In this document: piece after piece, positions 1 through 11,900 of the stretch
Layout of the letters: each line of letters starts with the position of its first letter
Numbering within the stretch: the stretch's first letter is position 1
Assembly (NCBI GenBank): GCA_001972305.1
Contig: BDDD01001639.1
Location: 248,001 to 312,000 of the forward strand
Direction of reading: 5' to 3'
DNA from: Cephalotus follicularis
Taxonomy: Eukaryota; Streptophyta; Magnoliopsida; Oxalidales; Cephalotaceae
Length of the DNA stretch: 64,000 bases
Notes under the pieces: model-generated
What the model saw: the letters and a program-made list of their open reading frames with translations, nothing else
Databases searched by the model: none
Told to the model about the DNA's origin: nothing
Translations under genes and position numbers: made by a program

Positions 1-3000
1 AATAGTGTTTACGAGACACTTGGTGATGAAATTCCCAACGAGGTTTGGCGTGGAGGAATTTAGAGGAGATCAGCAGGTAGCGAGGCAGTGTACAAAACTG
101 CCGTGATGGACAAGGGAAAAGAAAAGGTCTTGTCCATAGCAAATGTGGAGCTCAGAGGGGATGTGGAACCCGAGCGTCCATAGCCAGTTGAGGAAGTTTT
201 ACAAGTGTCCTTGGAGGAGGGCAATGAAGAAAGAATTATCCAAGTCGGCTGACAACTTGGGGAGGTGGAGAAAGGGGAACTGATAACGTTCCTCAAAAAT
301 AACAAAGATGTATTTGTTTGGTCGGCAGATGAAGTCCCTGGGATCAGCTCAGAAGTGATGGAGCACAAGCTAAGTGTGGATCCTATGAGGCCTCCAACTA
401 GGAAGAAGAAAAGGAACTGCGCCCCCGAGAGGCAGCAAGTAATAGTTGAGGAGGTGAGCAAGTTATTACAAGCGGGGTTCATCAGAGAAGTGCACTATTC
501 TGACTAGCTGTCAAACCCGGTCCTAGTCAAGAAAGCAAATGGCAAGTGGAGGATGTGTATTGATTTCACAGACCTCAACAAGGCTTGTCCAAAAGATCAC
601 TTCCCCCTCCCGAAGATTGATCAGGTGGTGGATGCAACCTCGAGGTATAGGATGCTAAGTTTCTTGGATGCCTACTCGGGGTATAATCAAATCCCATGTA
701 TGGGCTCGACGAGAACAAGACTGCCTTCATCACTGATAGAGGCATGTATTGTTACAAAGTCATGCCCTTTGGTTTGAAGAATACTGGGGTGACCTACCAG
801 CGGTTGGTCAACAAAATCTTTGAACCCCAGATCGAGAGAAACATGGAGGTGTATATTGACGACAGGCTCGTCAAGACGCCAGCAAGGAGCCCCCACATTA
901 AAGACTTGGAGGAAACTTTTGGAGTGTTAAGAAGATATAAGATGAAGCTCAATCCTTTGAAGTGTACTTTTGGGGTCACCTCTGGTAAGTTCCTTGGGTT
1001 CATGGTCTCAAGCAGGGGAATAGAAGCCAACTCGGAGAAAATTTTAGCAATTCAGAGCATGAGATCTTCTCAAACCATCAGGGATATACAAAAATTTAAT
1101 GGAAGAATAGCGGTCCTGAGCAGGTTTGTCTCAAAGTCAGCAGAGGAGTGTCTCCCTTTTTTCAAAGTATTGTGAGATCCAAAGGGATTTTCTTGGTTGG
1201 AAGAATGTCAAGCAGCATTCGACAAGTTGAAGGAATACCTGACTTCCCTTCCTTTGACATCAAAACCTAAGCATGGGGAGGACCTGTATTTGTACCTTGA
1301 GGTAACAATGGGTGCAGTGAGTGCAGTGCTTGTCAGAGAAGAGGAGAAAGTTCAACAACCAATATATTATGTCAGCAAAGCCTTGAACGATGCTGAGGGG
1401 AGGTATCCGGATGTAGAAAAATTTTCTTATGCTCTGATTATAGCAGTAAGGAAGTTGAGGTCGTACTTCCAAGCTCATACTATCAAGGTCATGTCCGACC
1501 AACCACTAAGACAAGTACTAGCCAAGCCAGAAGTCTCAGGAAGGCTAATCAAGTGGTCGATCGAATTAGGCGAGTATGATGTAAAGTTTGAAGCTAGATC
1601 AACAATAAAATCATAGGTCCTAGTCGATTTTGTAGGAGATCATACACTTACGGAGTGTATGGAAGAAGACACCTCTGAAGAAGAGAAGGGGTTATGGAAG
1701 TTGTCCATGGATGGCTCATCCTGCGTCACCGGAAGTGGAGTAGGACTGGTGTTACTAAGGCCAAATGGGTGAACCATAGAGTACGCTCTGAGATTCGGAT
1801 TCAAGGCCACAAACAATGAGGCTGAGTGAGAAGCTTTGATCGCCGGGCTGACAATAGAGAAGCATTTGGAGGTTCAAAAAATAGAAGCCTCCAGTGATTC
1901 TCAGCTAGTAGTTGGTTTAGTGAGTGGCGAGTACGAAGCTAGAGAAGATTCCATGGCTAAGTACTTAACATACTTTCAGAGTTTGAAGTTAGCCTTCCAA
2001 ATGGTTAGAGTTTTGAAAGTGCTCAGAGCAGAAAATGCCCGAGCAGACCAGTTGTCCAAGTTAGCAACAGCAGAAGAGTTCAGGAAAATAAAACAGTGCT
2101 AATGGACTATATGGATAGGCCCACCATTCAGAACTAGACTTGATGGACATAGATGCACCACAAGAGCCAAACTGGATGACTCCATTTATCAATTGGATGA
2201 GGAATGAAATCTTGCCCGAGGACCCCTCTGAAGCGAGAAAACTGGTGTACCGAGCAAACAGATACAAACTCCGAGACGGGATCCTCTACAAAAGGTCGTT
2301 CTCTTTTCCTTGGCTGAGGTGTATGATGACTCCCCTATAGGCCGATTATGTCCTAAGGGAAGTCCATTAAAGAGTTTGTGGCAATCACATGGGGGGCAGA
2401 ACCTTATCCCACAAATTATTGAGGCAGGGCTATTTCTAGTCGACCATGCACCAGGATGCCATAGACTTTGTGAGGAAGTGTGATAGGTGTCAGAGGTATG
2501 CCAATATAAGCAGGAGACCCTCGGAATTGTTGACATCTATCACAGCCCCTTGGCCCTTTGCACAGTGGGGGATGGACTTCGTCAGGTCATTACTAGTGAC
2601 AACATGGCAGAGGAAGTTTCTCATCATGGTAGTGGACTACTTCACCAGGTGGGTAGAAGCAGAATCTCTGGCCACGATCACAGAGAAGAACACAGAGAGC
2701 TTTGTATGGAAATCAATCATCTGTAGGTTTGGAGTCCAGAGAGTAATAGTCTCAGATAATGGGAAGCAGTTCGATTGCCAGGCTTTCAGTGATTTTTGTA
2801 AAGAATAGAGAATAGAGCATAGGCTAGCCTCAGTAGCCTACCCCCAGAGTAATGGTCAAGCTGAGGTGATCAACAGAGAAATCATCTCGGGCTTGAAGAA
2901 GCGCATTGAGCATAGCAAGGGAAGATGGACAGAGGAGCTATCAAGTGTATTGTGGGCTTATAGAACCACTCCTCAAACCACAACTGGTGAGTCCCCATAC

Positions 3001-3411
3001 AGCCTTTGTTTTGGAGCTGAAGCTATGATACCGGTGGATATTGGTGTACAGTCACCAAGGGATGTGCATTTCAGCGAAGAAAATAATGAAGAAGGGTTGA
3101 GGACCTTCCTCGACTTAGTGGACGAGCTCAGAGACAAGGCAGTTATCAAAGTTGCAGCATACCAACAGAGGGTGGGCCGCTACTATAACAAAAGAGTACA
3201 CCCCCGACCACTAAGAGAAAGAGACCTAGTCCTACGCAACTCAGCCATTGCAGATCCAACCGGTACCAGAGGAAAGCTAGCCCCTAATTGGGAAGGTCCA
3301 TACAAGGTGAAGAGAGTGCTCCACCCAGGAACATTCAAACTTGAAACTCTGGGGGACAGGGAGATTCCCAGTGCTTGGAATGTCGAGCATCTGAGGAAGT
3401 ATTACCAGTGA
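1..3411 (+). pseudogene. Element A pol region (RT, RNase H, integrase)
   Basis: Fossil polyprotein region. It opens in the linker after the protease. Reverse transcriptase spans roughly 400-1190, with the conserved block around WRMCIDFTDLNKACPKDHF at about 547-605 and the YIDD catalytic box at 852-863. RNase H spans about 1200-2100 (DGSS block near 1710, SDSQLVVGLV near 1900). Integrase runs from about 2140 to 3411, with an N-terminal zinc-binding stretch (H..C..C near 2446-2500), a DDE-type core (GMDFV near 2570, SDNGKQFD near 2752, NGQAEVINRE near 2853) and a C-terminal part ending in AWNVEHLRKYYQ. The same C-terminal signature closes pol in D. No chromodomain follows, as expected for Tat rather than chromovirus elements. 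Confidence 0.88.
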
Positions 3412-4262
3412 TTCTTTGAAAGATGTAAAAATTCAAGAATGTCAATAAGATTGAATTTTTTATCAAAAAATGTGTGCAAAGATCATAATTCCAAGTTTGC
3501 AAGGTACCGGAGGCCCAATGTTCATGTCCTTAAACCTCTGAACAGCCACCGATCAACTCCCTCAACTAATAAGCTTTAATATAAGCGCGTCTGACCATGC
3601 TCCCAAGGAAGTAATCCAAATAGACCAAGGTTTCAATTCAACAAAGACTCCTCCCGAGGAGCACCCACAGACTCCTCCCAAGGAGCACATAAAGACTCCT
3701 CCCGAGGAGCACCTAAAGACTCCTCTTAAGGAGCACCTAAGACTACACATACAAAAGACTTTTAAGGAAGCAACTAGACTCCCAAGGGAGCAAACACTGG
3801 TCAGTACTTCAATGCCCGACAACAACCACATCGTGTTTTGAGAGGCGAATCCATGAGAACTCGTAACGATCAAGTTCGTTGGACTGAGCACTTTAAAATA
3901 AGTGTCCCTACATGGACTGCAAGCTCAGGCAACCTGGTCTAGAACATAATGGACCAGACGAGATCCTTCTCGGCAAACCTGTAAGAACTTGCCCGACCAG
4001 ACCTAAAACTTGGTCTACGAACATTTCAGAACTTGTAAAGACTAAGTCTTTTTGTCTAAGAGCCTTTGAAATGAGGTGTCCTAAGGGGACTACGAAGCTT
4101 AGGCAATTAGGCCTGAAAATTGTAAGACCACAATATAAAGTCTGTAAGTTAGACTAAGTTAAAGTCCCCAAGAGAACAATGATGTTCAATTGAAGTTCAG
4201 GTTCTGTTACTTACGTTCAATTATCCTAAGGAAGTTGTGAGGATTAGTTAGAGCCTGAGTAT
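3412..4262 (+). other. Element A spacer between pol and antisense ORF
   Basis: Non-coding stretch between the end of pol and the end of the converging antisense ORF. Just after pol comes a block around 3500-3555 (TTGCAAGGTACCGG, then GGCCCAATGTTCATGTCC) that recurs at the same place in B, C and D. It is followed by the short inverted-repeat array at 3646-3742 and by repeated GACCAGAC/GGTCTACGAAC words to about 4160. I see no reading frame that I would call a gene here. Confidence 0.7.
3646..3742. repeat. Hairpin tandem repeat, about 23-bp unit
   Basis: About four tandem units of the form GACTCCTCCCGAGGAGCAC(C/A)(T/C)A. Each unit contains an inverted repeat (CTCC..GGAG) that can fold into a short stem. 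Equivalent arrays sit at the corresponding place in elements B, C and D. Confidence 0.75.
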
Positions 4263-7103
4263 TCAAAGCAAAAAATAAAGCTTGCAAAAGAGACCCGAGG
4301 AGCAAAAATATGTAGTTTCATTGATCAAGAGAAGATTACATTGCAAAAGTAGAAAATTACAAGACAAAGCAAAGAAAAATCTACTATAATTTTCATCCCC
4401 ATAAGGGATGTCATGTACAATTGGAGGAGGTGGAGGAGGATCCTCGGGTATCGGTTCAAAAGGAGTCAGTGGAGGATCCTCAGTTCTTTGTTCAGTTGGA
4501 AGAGGTGGAGTATCCTCAGCCATAAGCTCAAGTAGGGGATCCTCGATCACTGGCGCAGGAGGGTCCACAGCCACATGCTTAGGAGCTGAGTCCTCGGCAA
4601 CAATTGGAGAAAGAGGCTCCGCAACCAAGGGCTCGAGGTTTTCTTCCTCAGTAGGGGCAGTGAAGAGAACCATTGAGTGACCACCCCTGCTTCTGAGCAT
4701 GACTTTGCTCCTCGTCGTAGGCTCGAAGAGCTTCTTCCTCCGCTTCATCAACGCCATCAAGAAGGAAGTCATACTCAACCACCGAGGGACCGCAGATGAT
4801 GGAGCCAACGGGAGCTCCAGGAGGCACTCGACCATGTTCCGGCAGGTATAGTACCCCCGACGAAAATTGGCCTAGGACTTTTTAAAGACCTATTTGTTTA
4901 AAACTTCAGAGGTTTTATAGTTGTCCACGGCCTAGTCCAGAGCATCCCAGAATTCCGAGGATGCCTTGAAGTCCAGGACAGCTCTCTCCACAGCGGCCTT
5001 AGTTCGAGCTTCCTCAAGCTCTTGGAGCCTGGCCAGCTTTTCACAATAGGCATTTAGCTTGCCTTCGAGCTCAATGTTCTGGTGTATTGCGGCTATTTTG
5101 ATCTTCCCCTCCCTTGTTGCCTCCTCAAGTGCCTGATTCTTCTTAGTAACTATGGTCTCCTGGGCCCCAAGCACATAATCCAGTTGAGCATAGGCTATAT
5201 CCAACAATTTTTTAAGCTCGGCATTTTGAGCCCCGAGCTGCTCGTTCAAACCGATGTCCTGGTCAGATCTCTCTATCAGAAGGTGGGCATCGACCATTGC
5301 CTGAAGATGAAACAAAAGGTTTATAAATAAGCAAGAAGTTTGTTCAAATGAGAAAGTTGGGAAGAGCTTTCATACCCTGAGGCAACTCTGGAAGAGATTG
5401 GTCCAGGTTTGACCAACAGTCCATTTCTGCCTCACCATCAGCTCATGGGGAAAAATGCTTACCTTACAAAGTTCAATGGCGACCCCGGGAGTCTTCAGAC
5501 AAACGCCAGAATTGCCAAGTGCTCTGAGGATCTCCCTCACTTGCCCGAGCTCCTCAAAAGGGCATGGGAGGTCGGGTCATAGAAGAGCACTTTGGTGGCT
5601 TCGTCCTGAGGTGCGTCCCCCTCCTCTGTCCTCTACCTTTTTGAAGGACGAGAAAATTTTGACATCAGTCGGCCTCTTGCCGAGTGCAATCTCGGCCCTA
5701 TCCTTCGCGGCCTCCTTGGCCCTGGCCTCTGCGACCTCTTTGTCCCTGGCCTCTGCGGACTCCTTAATTCTTGCCACTACGGCCTCAGCATTCTCAGTCT
5801 CCTCGGCCGCATTCCTGGTTTCCTCGAACACCACCCAAGCTAGCTCATCTACTCTAGCCTCTGCAGCAGCCTGCTTAGCTGCCCTTTTCGCTGCTGCAGC
5901 TTTAGAATTTTCCCAAGCCTTTTGCCTCTTAAGATCTTCTCGCCTTTGCTCCTCGGGATCAGCAGCTTGGGCGTGCTCGCGGCCAGCTCTTACGAGGTCC
6001 ATGGTTGAGTCTTGAGATGCCATCACTGCAGGGAATCACCAGAGAATGGTTAGAAAAACTTCAAAAGCAAAGAATGAAGGAAAATTAAAAATAATCCAAG
6101 GGAAAGCATAATACGGCTCTCTCCTTGGATAGTTGCCTAGGATGTAGGTTCATCTCAGGCATCCAAGTTTCTCCCTCTCTCAACCCCCAATGGGATCTCC
6201 TCATCATGATCCAAGCTAGCCCTATGCCCCGGGGACATGCTTTGCCCAAGTCACTGCAAGCGATCCTCAAACACCACCACATCCACGTCCTCGGGAGCGA
6301 GTACCAGAAGCTTCTCCAGGTCGTCCCTCTCTTCCCTGGTCAAAAACCTCCTCTGGTTAAGACGCACAGTATCCAGGGTATCACTCCAAGGACAGGGTGT
6401 GAAGCTGGGGAGATTCTTGATCATGAAATATTTCTCCCTCCAGCTTTTGACTGTCTTGGGTATTCTTCGCCAGTAGCTTTTTGTGGCTCTCGCGAGATTT
6501 GAAGTAGAAGCCACGCTTTTTAGGTGAAGCATTCACGATGTGGAACTCCTTGAACCACCCCATGGTGGCTGTCACCCCAGACTTTAAACACCGTACCAGG
6601 AAGCCAATAATGAATTCCCAAGACTGAGCTTGAAGCATCGACGGATGGATTTGGTAGTACCCAAGGACGGTGATGGAAAATGGTGGCAGAGGAAGCCTCA
6701 ACCCATGCTCTAGGGCATCTTGGAACACAACAAAATAGCCAGGTCGGCTCTCCATGACTGCCTGGAGATCAGCGGGAATCTCATAGTCCAAGCTGTTGGG
6801 GATAGAATATTCTTTGACGGACTCAGCCACCTTCTTTGGGTGTAGCTTGGTCTGGTTAAAGTCGGTCCAAAAGACTTGGACCCCAGCCTCTGTTGACGTG
6901 ACGTTGGGAGCCCCAGCAGCCACAACCACTATCTCCACCTTAATGTTGAGAGGACGCTCAACAATGGTAACCCCCGCTGATGCTCGGGCTACCTCCTCGG
7001 GATTTCTAATAAACCTTTTGGTTTGCTTGGTTCTGGCCATGGCACTTTCAGAGAGAGAGGAAGACGAGGATGCAGTGGACATGTAAAACTTTGGGGCACT
7101 CAA
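4263..7103 (-). pseudogene. Element A antisense extra ORF (putative gypsy-type transposon domain protein)
   Basis: Reading opposite to pol, this fossil region encodes the extra protein of Tat-type elements. The N-terminal part (about 7040 down to 6250) carries the domain catalogued as 'putative gypsy type transposon' (PF04195-like): blocks such as PNVTSTEAGVQVFWTDF, FQDALEHGLRLPLPPFSI and PSMLQAQSWEFIIGFLVRCL. Next comes an alanine/lysine/glutamate-rich stretch of coiled-coil character (about 6026-4932), then an acidic proline-rich tail (about 4680-4390). The likely initiator at 7040-7038 gives MARTKQT, identical to the start of histone H3. The region is broken and may also be spliced. The function of this protein family is not known. 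Confidence 0.65.
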
Positions 7104-7626
7104 AAAACAAAAAACAAGAACAGACTAAGGAAATCTATTCACCTGAGAATCTAGGTGAAGAAGAAAACGAAGAAGAAGTTGAGCTTGAAGATTGGAAGAG
7201 TAAGAAATTTGCAGAGATTCTAGGGTTCTGGAAAGCAAGAAAGCGTAAAGATTTTCCTCCAAAGAGAAAGGGGGTATTTAAAGAACCTTGGACTGCATCC
7301 AGGCCTTTAGATCTCTTTTGATCTTAACGGTGAAGATCACCCTGTCAAGTCAGGTGCGAGAAACGAAGAATTTATGCGTGGGTACCGAAGCGTCAGGCAT
7401 GTAAAACCCTTCAACTTAAGCGCAATGATAAGCTTTAATTTGAGAAATAATAAATGGAGGGAACGTTTGTCTTGTAGCGGTTATTGGTCAACCTGGGCTA
7501 GGTTGTCAGGCCCAACAAAATATCAAGCCCTTCTCATCCACGGGCAACAAGCCCATTTTTTGAAGCCATGCCATAAATGGTCCCCATCCTCTAGTAAGCC
7601 TAGAAAATTGAGACTAGGGGGGTATC
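7104..7626 (+). other. Element A region between antisense ORF and 3' LTR, with purine tract
   Basis: Contains the upstream (presumed promoter) side of the antisense ORF. At its right edge is a purine tract, AGACTAGGGGGG (7611-7622), four bases before the LTR. This is the expected polypurine tract for plus-strand priming. The same arrangement, GGGGGG plus four bases before TGATA, is seen in element C. Confidence 0.6.
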
Positions 7627-8120
7627 TGATACGGGTAAAATTTAAACCATAAACTCTACCACGTGTCCTCGGATGATTGAGACTGATGTCCTCAAGAGAC
7701 CAAGACACGTGGTAAGGCGTTACCAATTTCAAAGCATAACGAATAATGGCGTAATGGCACTAAATCCGGTGGAGATCAGGGAAATGCCCGAGATCCTCAG
7801 CATTTCCTTAGGGAATACATATCAGCTCCGATTTTCATGCTTAACAGTTATAATTCAGCCCTATAAATGTATGAATCAATGATTATACACAAGTCAGCCA
7901 TTTTTACATACTAAAATACCTTAAATTCCTGTGCATTGCCTGACTTAAGCATCAGAGTGTCCCCAGGAGTTCAACCTCCTGGACCTACAATCTGTTTATT
8001 TACTTGTGCATGGAACAAATCACCATTTTCATCATCTTCTCGGAGCATTCAAGCGTTTCTCTCAACAAATCAAAGTCCTCCACGTAGGATACTGTTGAGT
8101 AGAAGTTTTCTGTATCAACA
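7627..8120 (+). repeat. Element A 3' LTR
   Basis: A 494-bp unit beginning TGATACGGG and ending CTGTATCAACA. Two CACGTG boxes lie near its start (7660-7665 and 7706-7711). A TATA-like CTATAAATG is at about 7861. The right end resembles the LTR end of element D more than those of B and C. The partner 5' LTR is outside the window, so age cannot be read. Confidence 0.82.
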
Positions 8121-8987
8121 CTTGTAGACACACATTTTTTTACTAGTCTGATATTTATCAAACCAAGTTGCCTAAGCTTTTAAGCGCATGTAAGGCACTT
8201 TGTATCAAAGTGCTTAGCCAAAGGGACTTGATCTTTGCGAGTTCTTAAGTGTTCGCAGACCAAGATTTTAGGTATGGTCTGACAAGTTCTTATGGATTTA
8301 CAGACCATGATCTCTTATTGGTCTGATATCTTTCAGACCAGGTCATCTGAGCTTTCTATCCCTCGTGGGAACACTTGTATTAAACTCCTCAGTCCAACAA
8401 CCTTGATCATTGTGAGTTCTTATGTATTCGCCTCTCAAGATACGATGTAAGCTGGTCTGACAAGTTTTTATGGATTTGCCGACCAGCATTCGCTCCCTTT
8501 GGGAGTCTTTTTTTATTTTCTCCCGTGGGAGACTTTTTTAATTGTTCCCATAGGAATCTTTTAAGTTTTCTCCTTTAGGAGTCTTTTATGGTTGCTCCTT
8601 TAGAAGTCTTCTCTGATGACTCCCTAAGGAGTCTGCTCTGACTGGAGACTTTAGTCTATTCGAGACGTTAGTCTGTAATAACCTTAGTCTGCTTGAGACC
8701 TTGGTCTGCTCTGACCTTAATCTGCTTAAGACTTTGGTATGCTCTGATTGCTCCCTTAGGAGTCTTCTCTTACTGCTCCCTTAGGAGTGTTTTCTGACAA
8801 GCTTGTATTAAAACTTTTGTTGAGGAAACTTGTTGGAGGCTGTTCAGAGGTTTTAGGACGTGAACATTGGACCTCGTGTCCCTTGCAAACTTGGAATTGC
8901 TATTTTTTGAAGAAAAAATTCTCTTTATTGATATATCTGGAATAATTATACATTTTTACAACATCATTGGTAGTACTTCCTCAAGTG
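8121..8987 (-). other. Element B post-pol spacer
   Basis: Matches the post-pol spacer of C over its length (for example the CACTTTGTATCAAAG word at 8200 and 23271). Short inverted repeats of the type CTCC(C/T)TTAGGAGTC recur between about 8490 and 8790. The conserved block next to pol (GAACATTGGACCT..TTGCAAACTTGG) is at 8860-8895. No gene is seen. Confidence 0.7.
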
Positions 8988-11900
8988 CTAAGAGTTCCAA
9001 GCCCTAGGAAAGTCCTTACCCCCTAGAGTTTCAAGTTTGAATGTTCCAGGTCGGAAAACTTTCTTCACCTTATAGGGTCCCTCCCAATTAGGAGCTAATT
9101 TTCCTCCAGTGCCAGTGGGATCAGCTATTGACGTATTTCCCTTCCTTAGTGGAATGAGGTTTACCCTTTTGTTGTAATAGCGGCTCACCCATAGTTGGTA
9201 GGCTGTTACTCTTATGGCTGCTTTATCTCTGAGCTCTTCCACTAAGTCGAGGAGATTCCTCAAACCTTCTTCATTATTAGTTTCGTTGAAGTGCACAACT
9301 TTGGGGGAATGCACTCCAATCTCCACCGGTATCATAGCTTCTGATCCAAAACAATGGCTAAATAGGGACTCTCTAGTTATGGTCTGAGGACTAGTTCTAT
9401 AAACCCACAAAACACTGGGTAGTTCCTCTGTCCATCTTCTTTTGCTAGCTTCAAGGCATTTCTTCAATCCTAAGATGATTTCTCTGTTGATGACCTCTGC
9501 TCGGCCATTTCTCTGAGGGTAGGCTACGGAGGCAAGCCTATGTTCAATTCTCCACTCCTAGCAAAAGTTTCAGAAATCTTCACAATCAAATTGCTTCCCA
9601 TTATTAGAGACGATTACTCTGGGGACCCCAAATCTACAAATGATTGATTTTGAGACAAATCTTTTCGTCTTACTCTCCATTATTATGGCCATGGGCTCTG
9701 CTTCCACTCATTTGGTGAAGTAGTCCATTGCCACGATGAGGTACTTTCTCTGCCCTGTTGCCACAGGTAATGGTCCGGCAAAGTCCATTCCCCATTGCGC
9801 AGAGGGCCAAGGGGCAGTGATGGATGTCAAAGGATCTGATGTTCTTCTGCTTAGTTGGCATTCCTCTGACGCTTATCAAATTTCCTAACAAAGTCGATGG
9901 TATCTTTGTGCATGGTCGGCCTGAAATAGCCTTGCCTCAAAAATTTATTGCACAAGGTTCTTCCCCCCGTGTGATTTTCACATACTCCTTCATAGACTTC
10001 CCTTATAGCGTAGTCGGCCTCTGAAGGAGTTAGACATTACAACAAGGGGAAAGAGAATGACCTTTTGTAGAGAATCCCTTCTCTAAATTGGTATATTTTG
10101 ATCTATATACCAATCTTCTCGCCTCCTCTGGGTCCTCCTGCAAAATACCATCCCTTGGCCAACCAATGAATGGAGTCATCCACTTTGGCTCCTGTTGGAT
10201 ATCGATGTCCATCACATCCGCCTCCGATATGGTGGGCCTGTCTAGATAGTCTACAAGCATGGCTTGATTTTTTTTTCTAATTCTCCCTTTGTATCTAGTT
10301 TCAACAACTTGTCTGTTTTGACGTTCTCTGCTCTGGGAACTTTCAAAACCCGGAAGACTTGGAAAGCGGACTTCAAACATTGAACATGGGCCAAGTATTC
10401 TGCCATTGTGTCTTCTCTAGCTTCGTACTCTCCACTTACCAGACCAACCACCAGCTGAGAATCACTAGAGGCTTATAGTTTTTGAACATCTAAGTGCTTC
10501 GCTATTGTCAATCCAGCAATTAGAGCTTCTCATTCTACTTCATTGTTTGTTGCTTTGAACCCAAATCTCAAAGCATACTCCAAGGTCCACCCATCTGGGT
10601 TACTCAATACTAATCATGCTCCACTTCTGGAGACGTAGGATGACCCATCAACTGATAGTTTCCATAACCCCTTCTCATTTTTAGAGGAGTCATCTTCTAT
10701 ACACTTCGAAGGTGTATTATCTCCCACAAAATCAGTCAACACCTGTGATTTTATTACTGGTGTGGCTTCATACTTCACATCATACTCGTCCAATTCGACA
10801 AACCACTTGACCAACCTGCCTAACATATCTGGCTTTGCTAGCACTTGTCTAAGTGGCTTGTCAGTTAAAACTTTGATGGTGTTGGCTTGAAAACAGGGCC
10901 TGAGCTTTCTCACCGTAATGATCAGAGCATAAGCATACTTCTCTACCTCTGGATATCTCCCATCAGCATCGTTCAAGGCCTTACTCACATAATACACTGG
11001 CCTCTGAAATTTGTCTTTTTCTCTGACTAGCACTGCACTCATTGCGCCTTGTGTCGCTACTAAGTACAAATACAAGTCTTCCCCATCATTTGGTTTTGAC
11101 ATCATTGGGGGAAAAGCCATATATTCCTTCAATTCTTCCAAAGCTGCTTGACGTTCTTCAGACTAGAGAAACCCCTTAGAATCCCTTAATATTTTGAAGA
11201 AAGGGAGACATTTCTCTGCTAACTTGGAGACAAATCTACTAAGTGCTATAATTTTTCCATTTAGCCTCTGCACATCTTTTATGGACTGATGAGGCTTCAT
11301 GCTCTGAATAGCCAATATCTTTTTTGGGTTGGCCTCTATCCATCTGCTGGAGACCATGAACCCAAGAAATTTACCAGAGGTGACCCCAAAAGTGCACTTG
11401 GAAGGATTGAAGCGCGTCTTGTATTTTCTTAACACCCCAAAAGTATCCTCCAAGTTTCTAATATGCGGACTCCTCGCCGTTGTCTTGATGAGCATGTCAT
11501 CAATATAAACCTCCATATTCCTCCCGATTTGAGGTTGAAAAATTTTGTTGACCAACTGTTGGTAGGTCACACCAGCATTTTTTAATCCGAAGGGAATGAC
11601 TTTATAACAATACATACCCTTATCAGTGATGAAGGCTATCTTGTTCTCATCTGGTCCGTACATAGGAATTTGATTGTAGCCAGAGTAAGAGTCTAAGAAA
11701 CTCAACATTCTATAGCTGGAGGTTGCATCCACTAGTTGATCAATCTTCGGGAGGGGGAAGTGGTCTTTTCAACAAGCCTTGTTGAGGTCTGTGAAGTCTA
11801 TACACATCCTCCACTTGCCATTGGATTTCTTGACTACTACAGGGTTTGCCAGCCAGTCAGAGTAAAGCACTTCCCTTATGAACCCGGCTTGCAATAGCTT

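Larger units (their letters stand above)
1..8120 (+). mobile_element. Element A: Ty3/gypsy LTR retrotransposon, Tat type, 3' half
   Basis: Plus-strand fossil whose 5' LTR, gag and protease lie left of the window. Parts seen in order: protease-RT linker, reverse transcriptase, RNase H, integrase, a hairpin-rich spacer, an opposite-strand extra ORF, a purine tract and a 3' LTR. RT before integrase is the Ty3/gypsy order. An extra antisense ORF between pol and the 3' LTR is a known trait of the Tat lineage. The element is broken, with more than ten breaks. At 8120 it abuts sequence that belongs to the 3' part of element B, so A appears to have inserted into B. Confidence 0.85.

Noticed and set aside
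3646-3742. CRISPR-like spaced repeats
   Set aside because: Units are tandem without unique spacers, lie in a eukaryotic retroelement, and no cas-like gene is present.
4408-4680. Plus-strand glycine/serine-rich frame
   Set aside because: It is the reverse reading of the acidic proline-rich tail of the A antisense protein.
4263-7103. Envelope-like protein, as in some Tat/Athila elements
   Set aside because: No signal peptide, membrane segment or furin-like site; the domain matches the gypsy-type transposon family instead.
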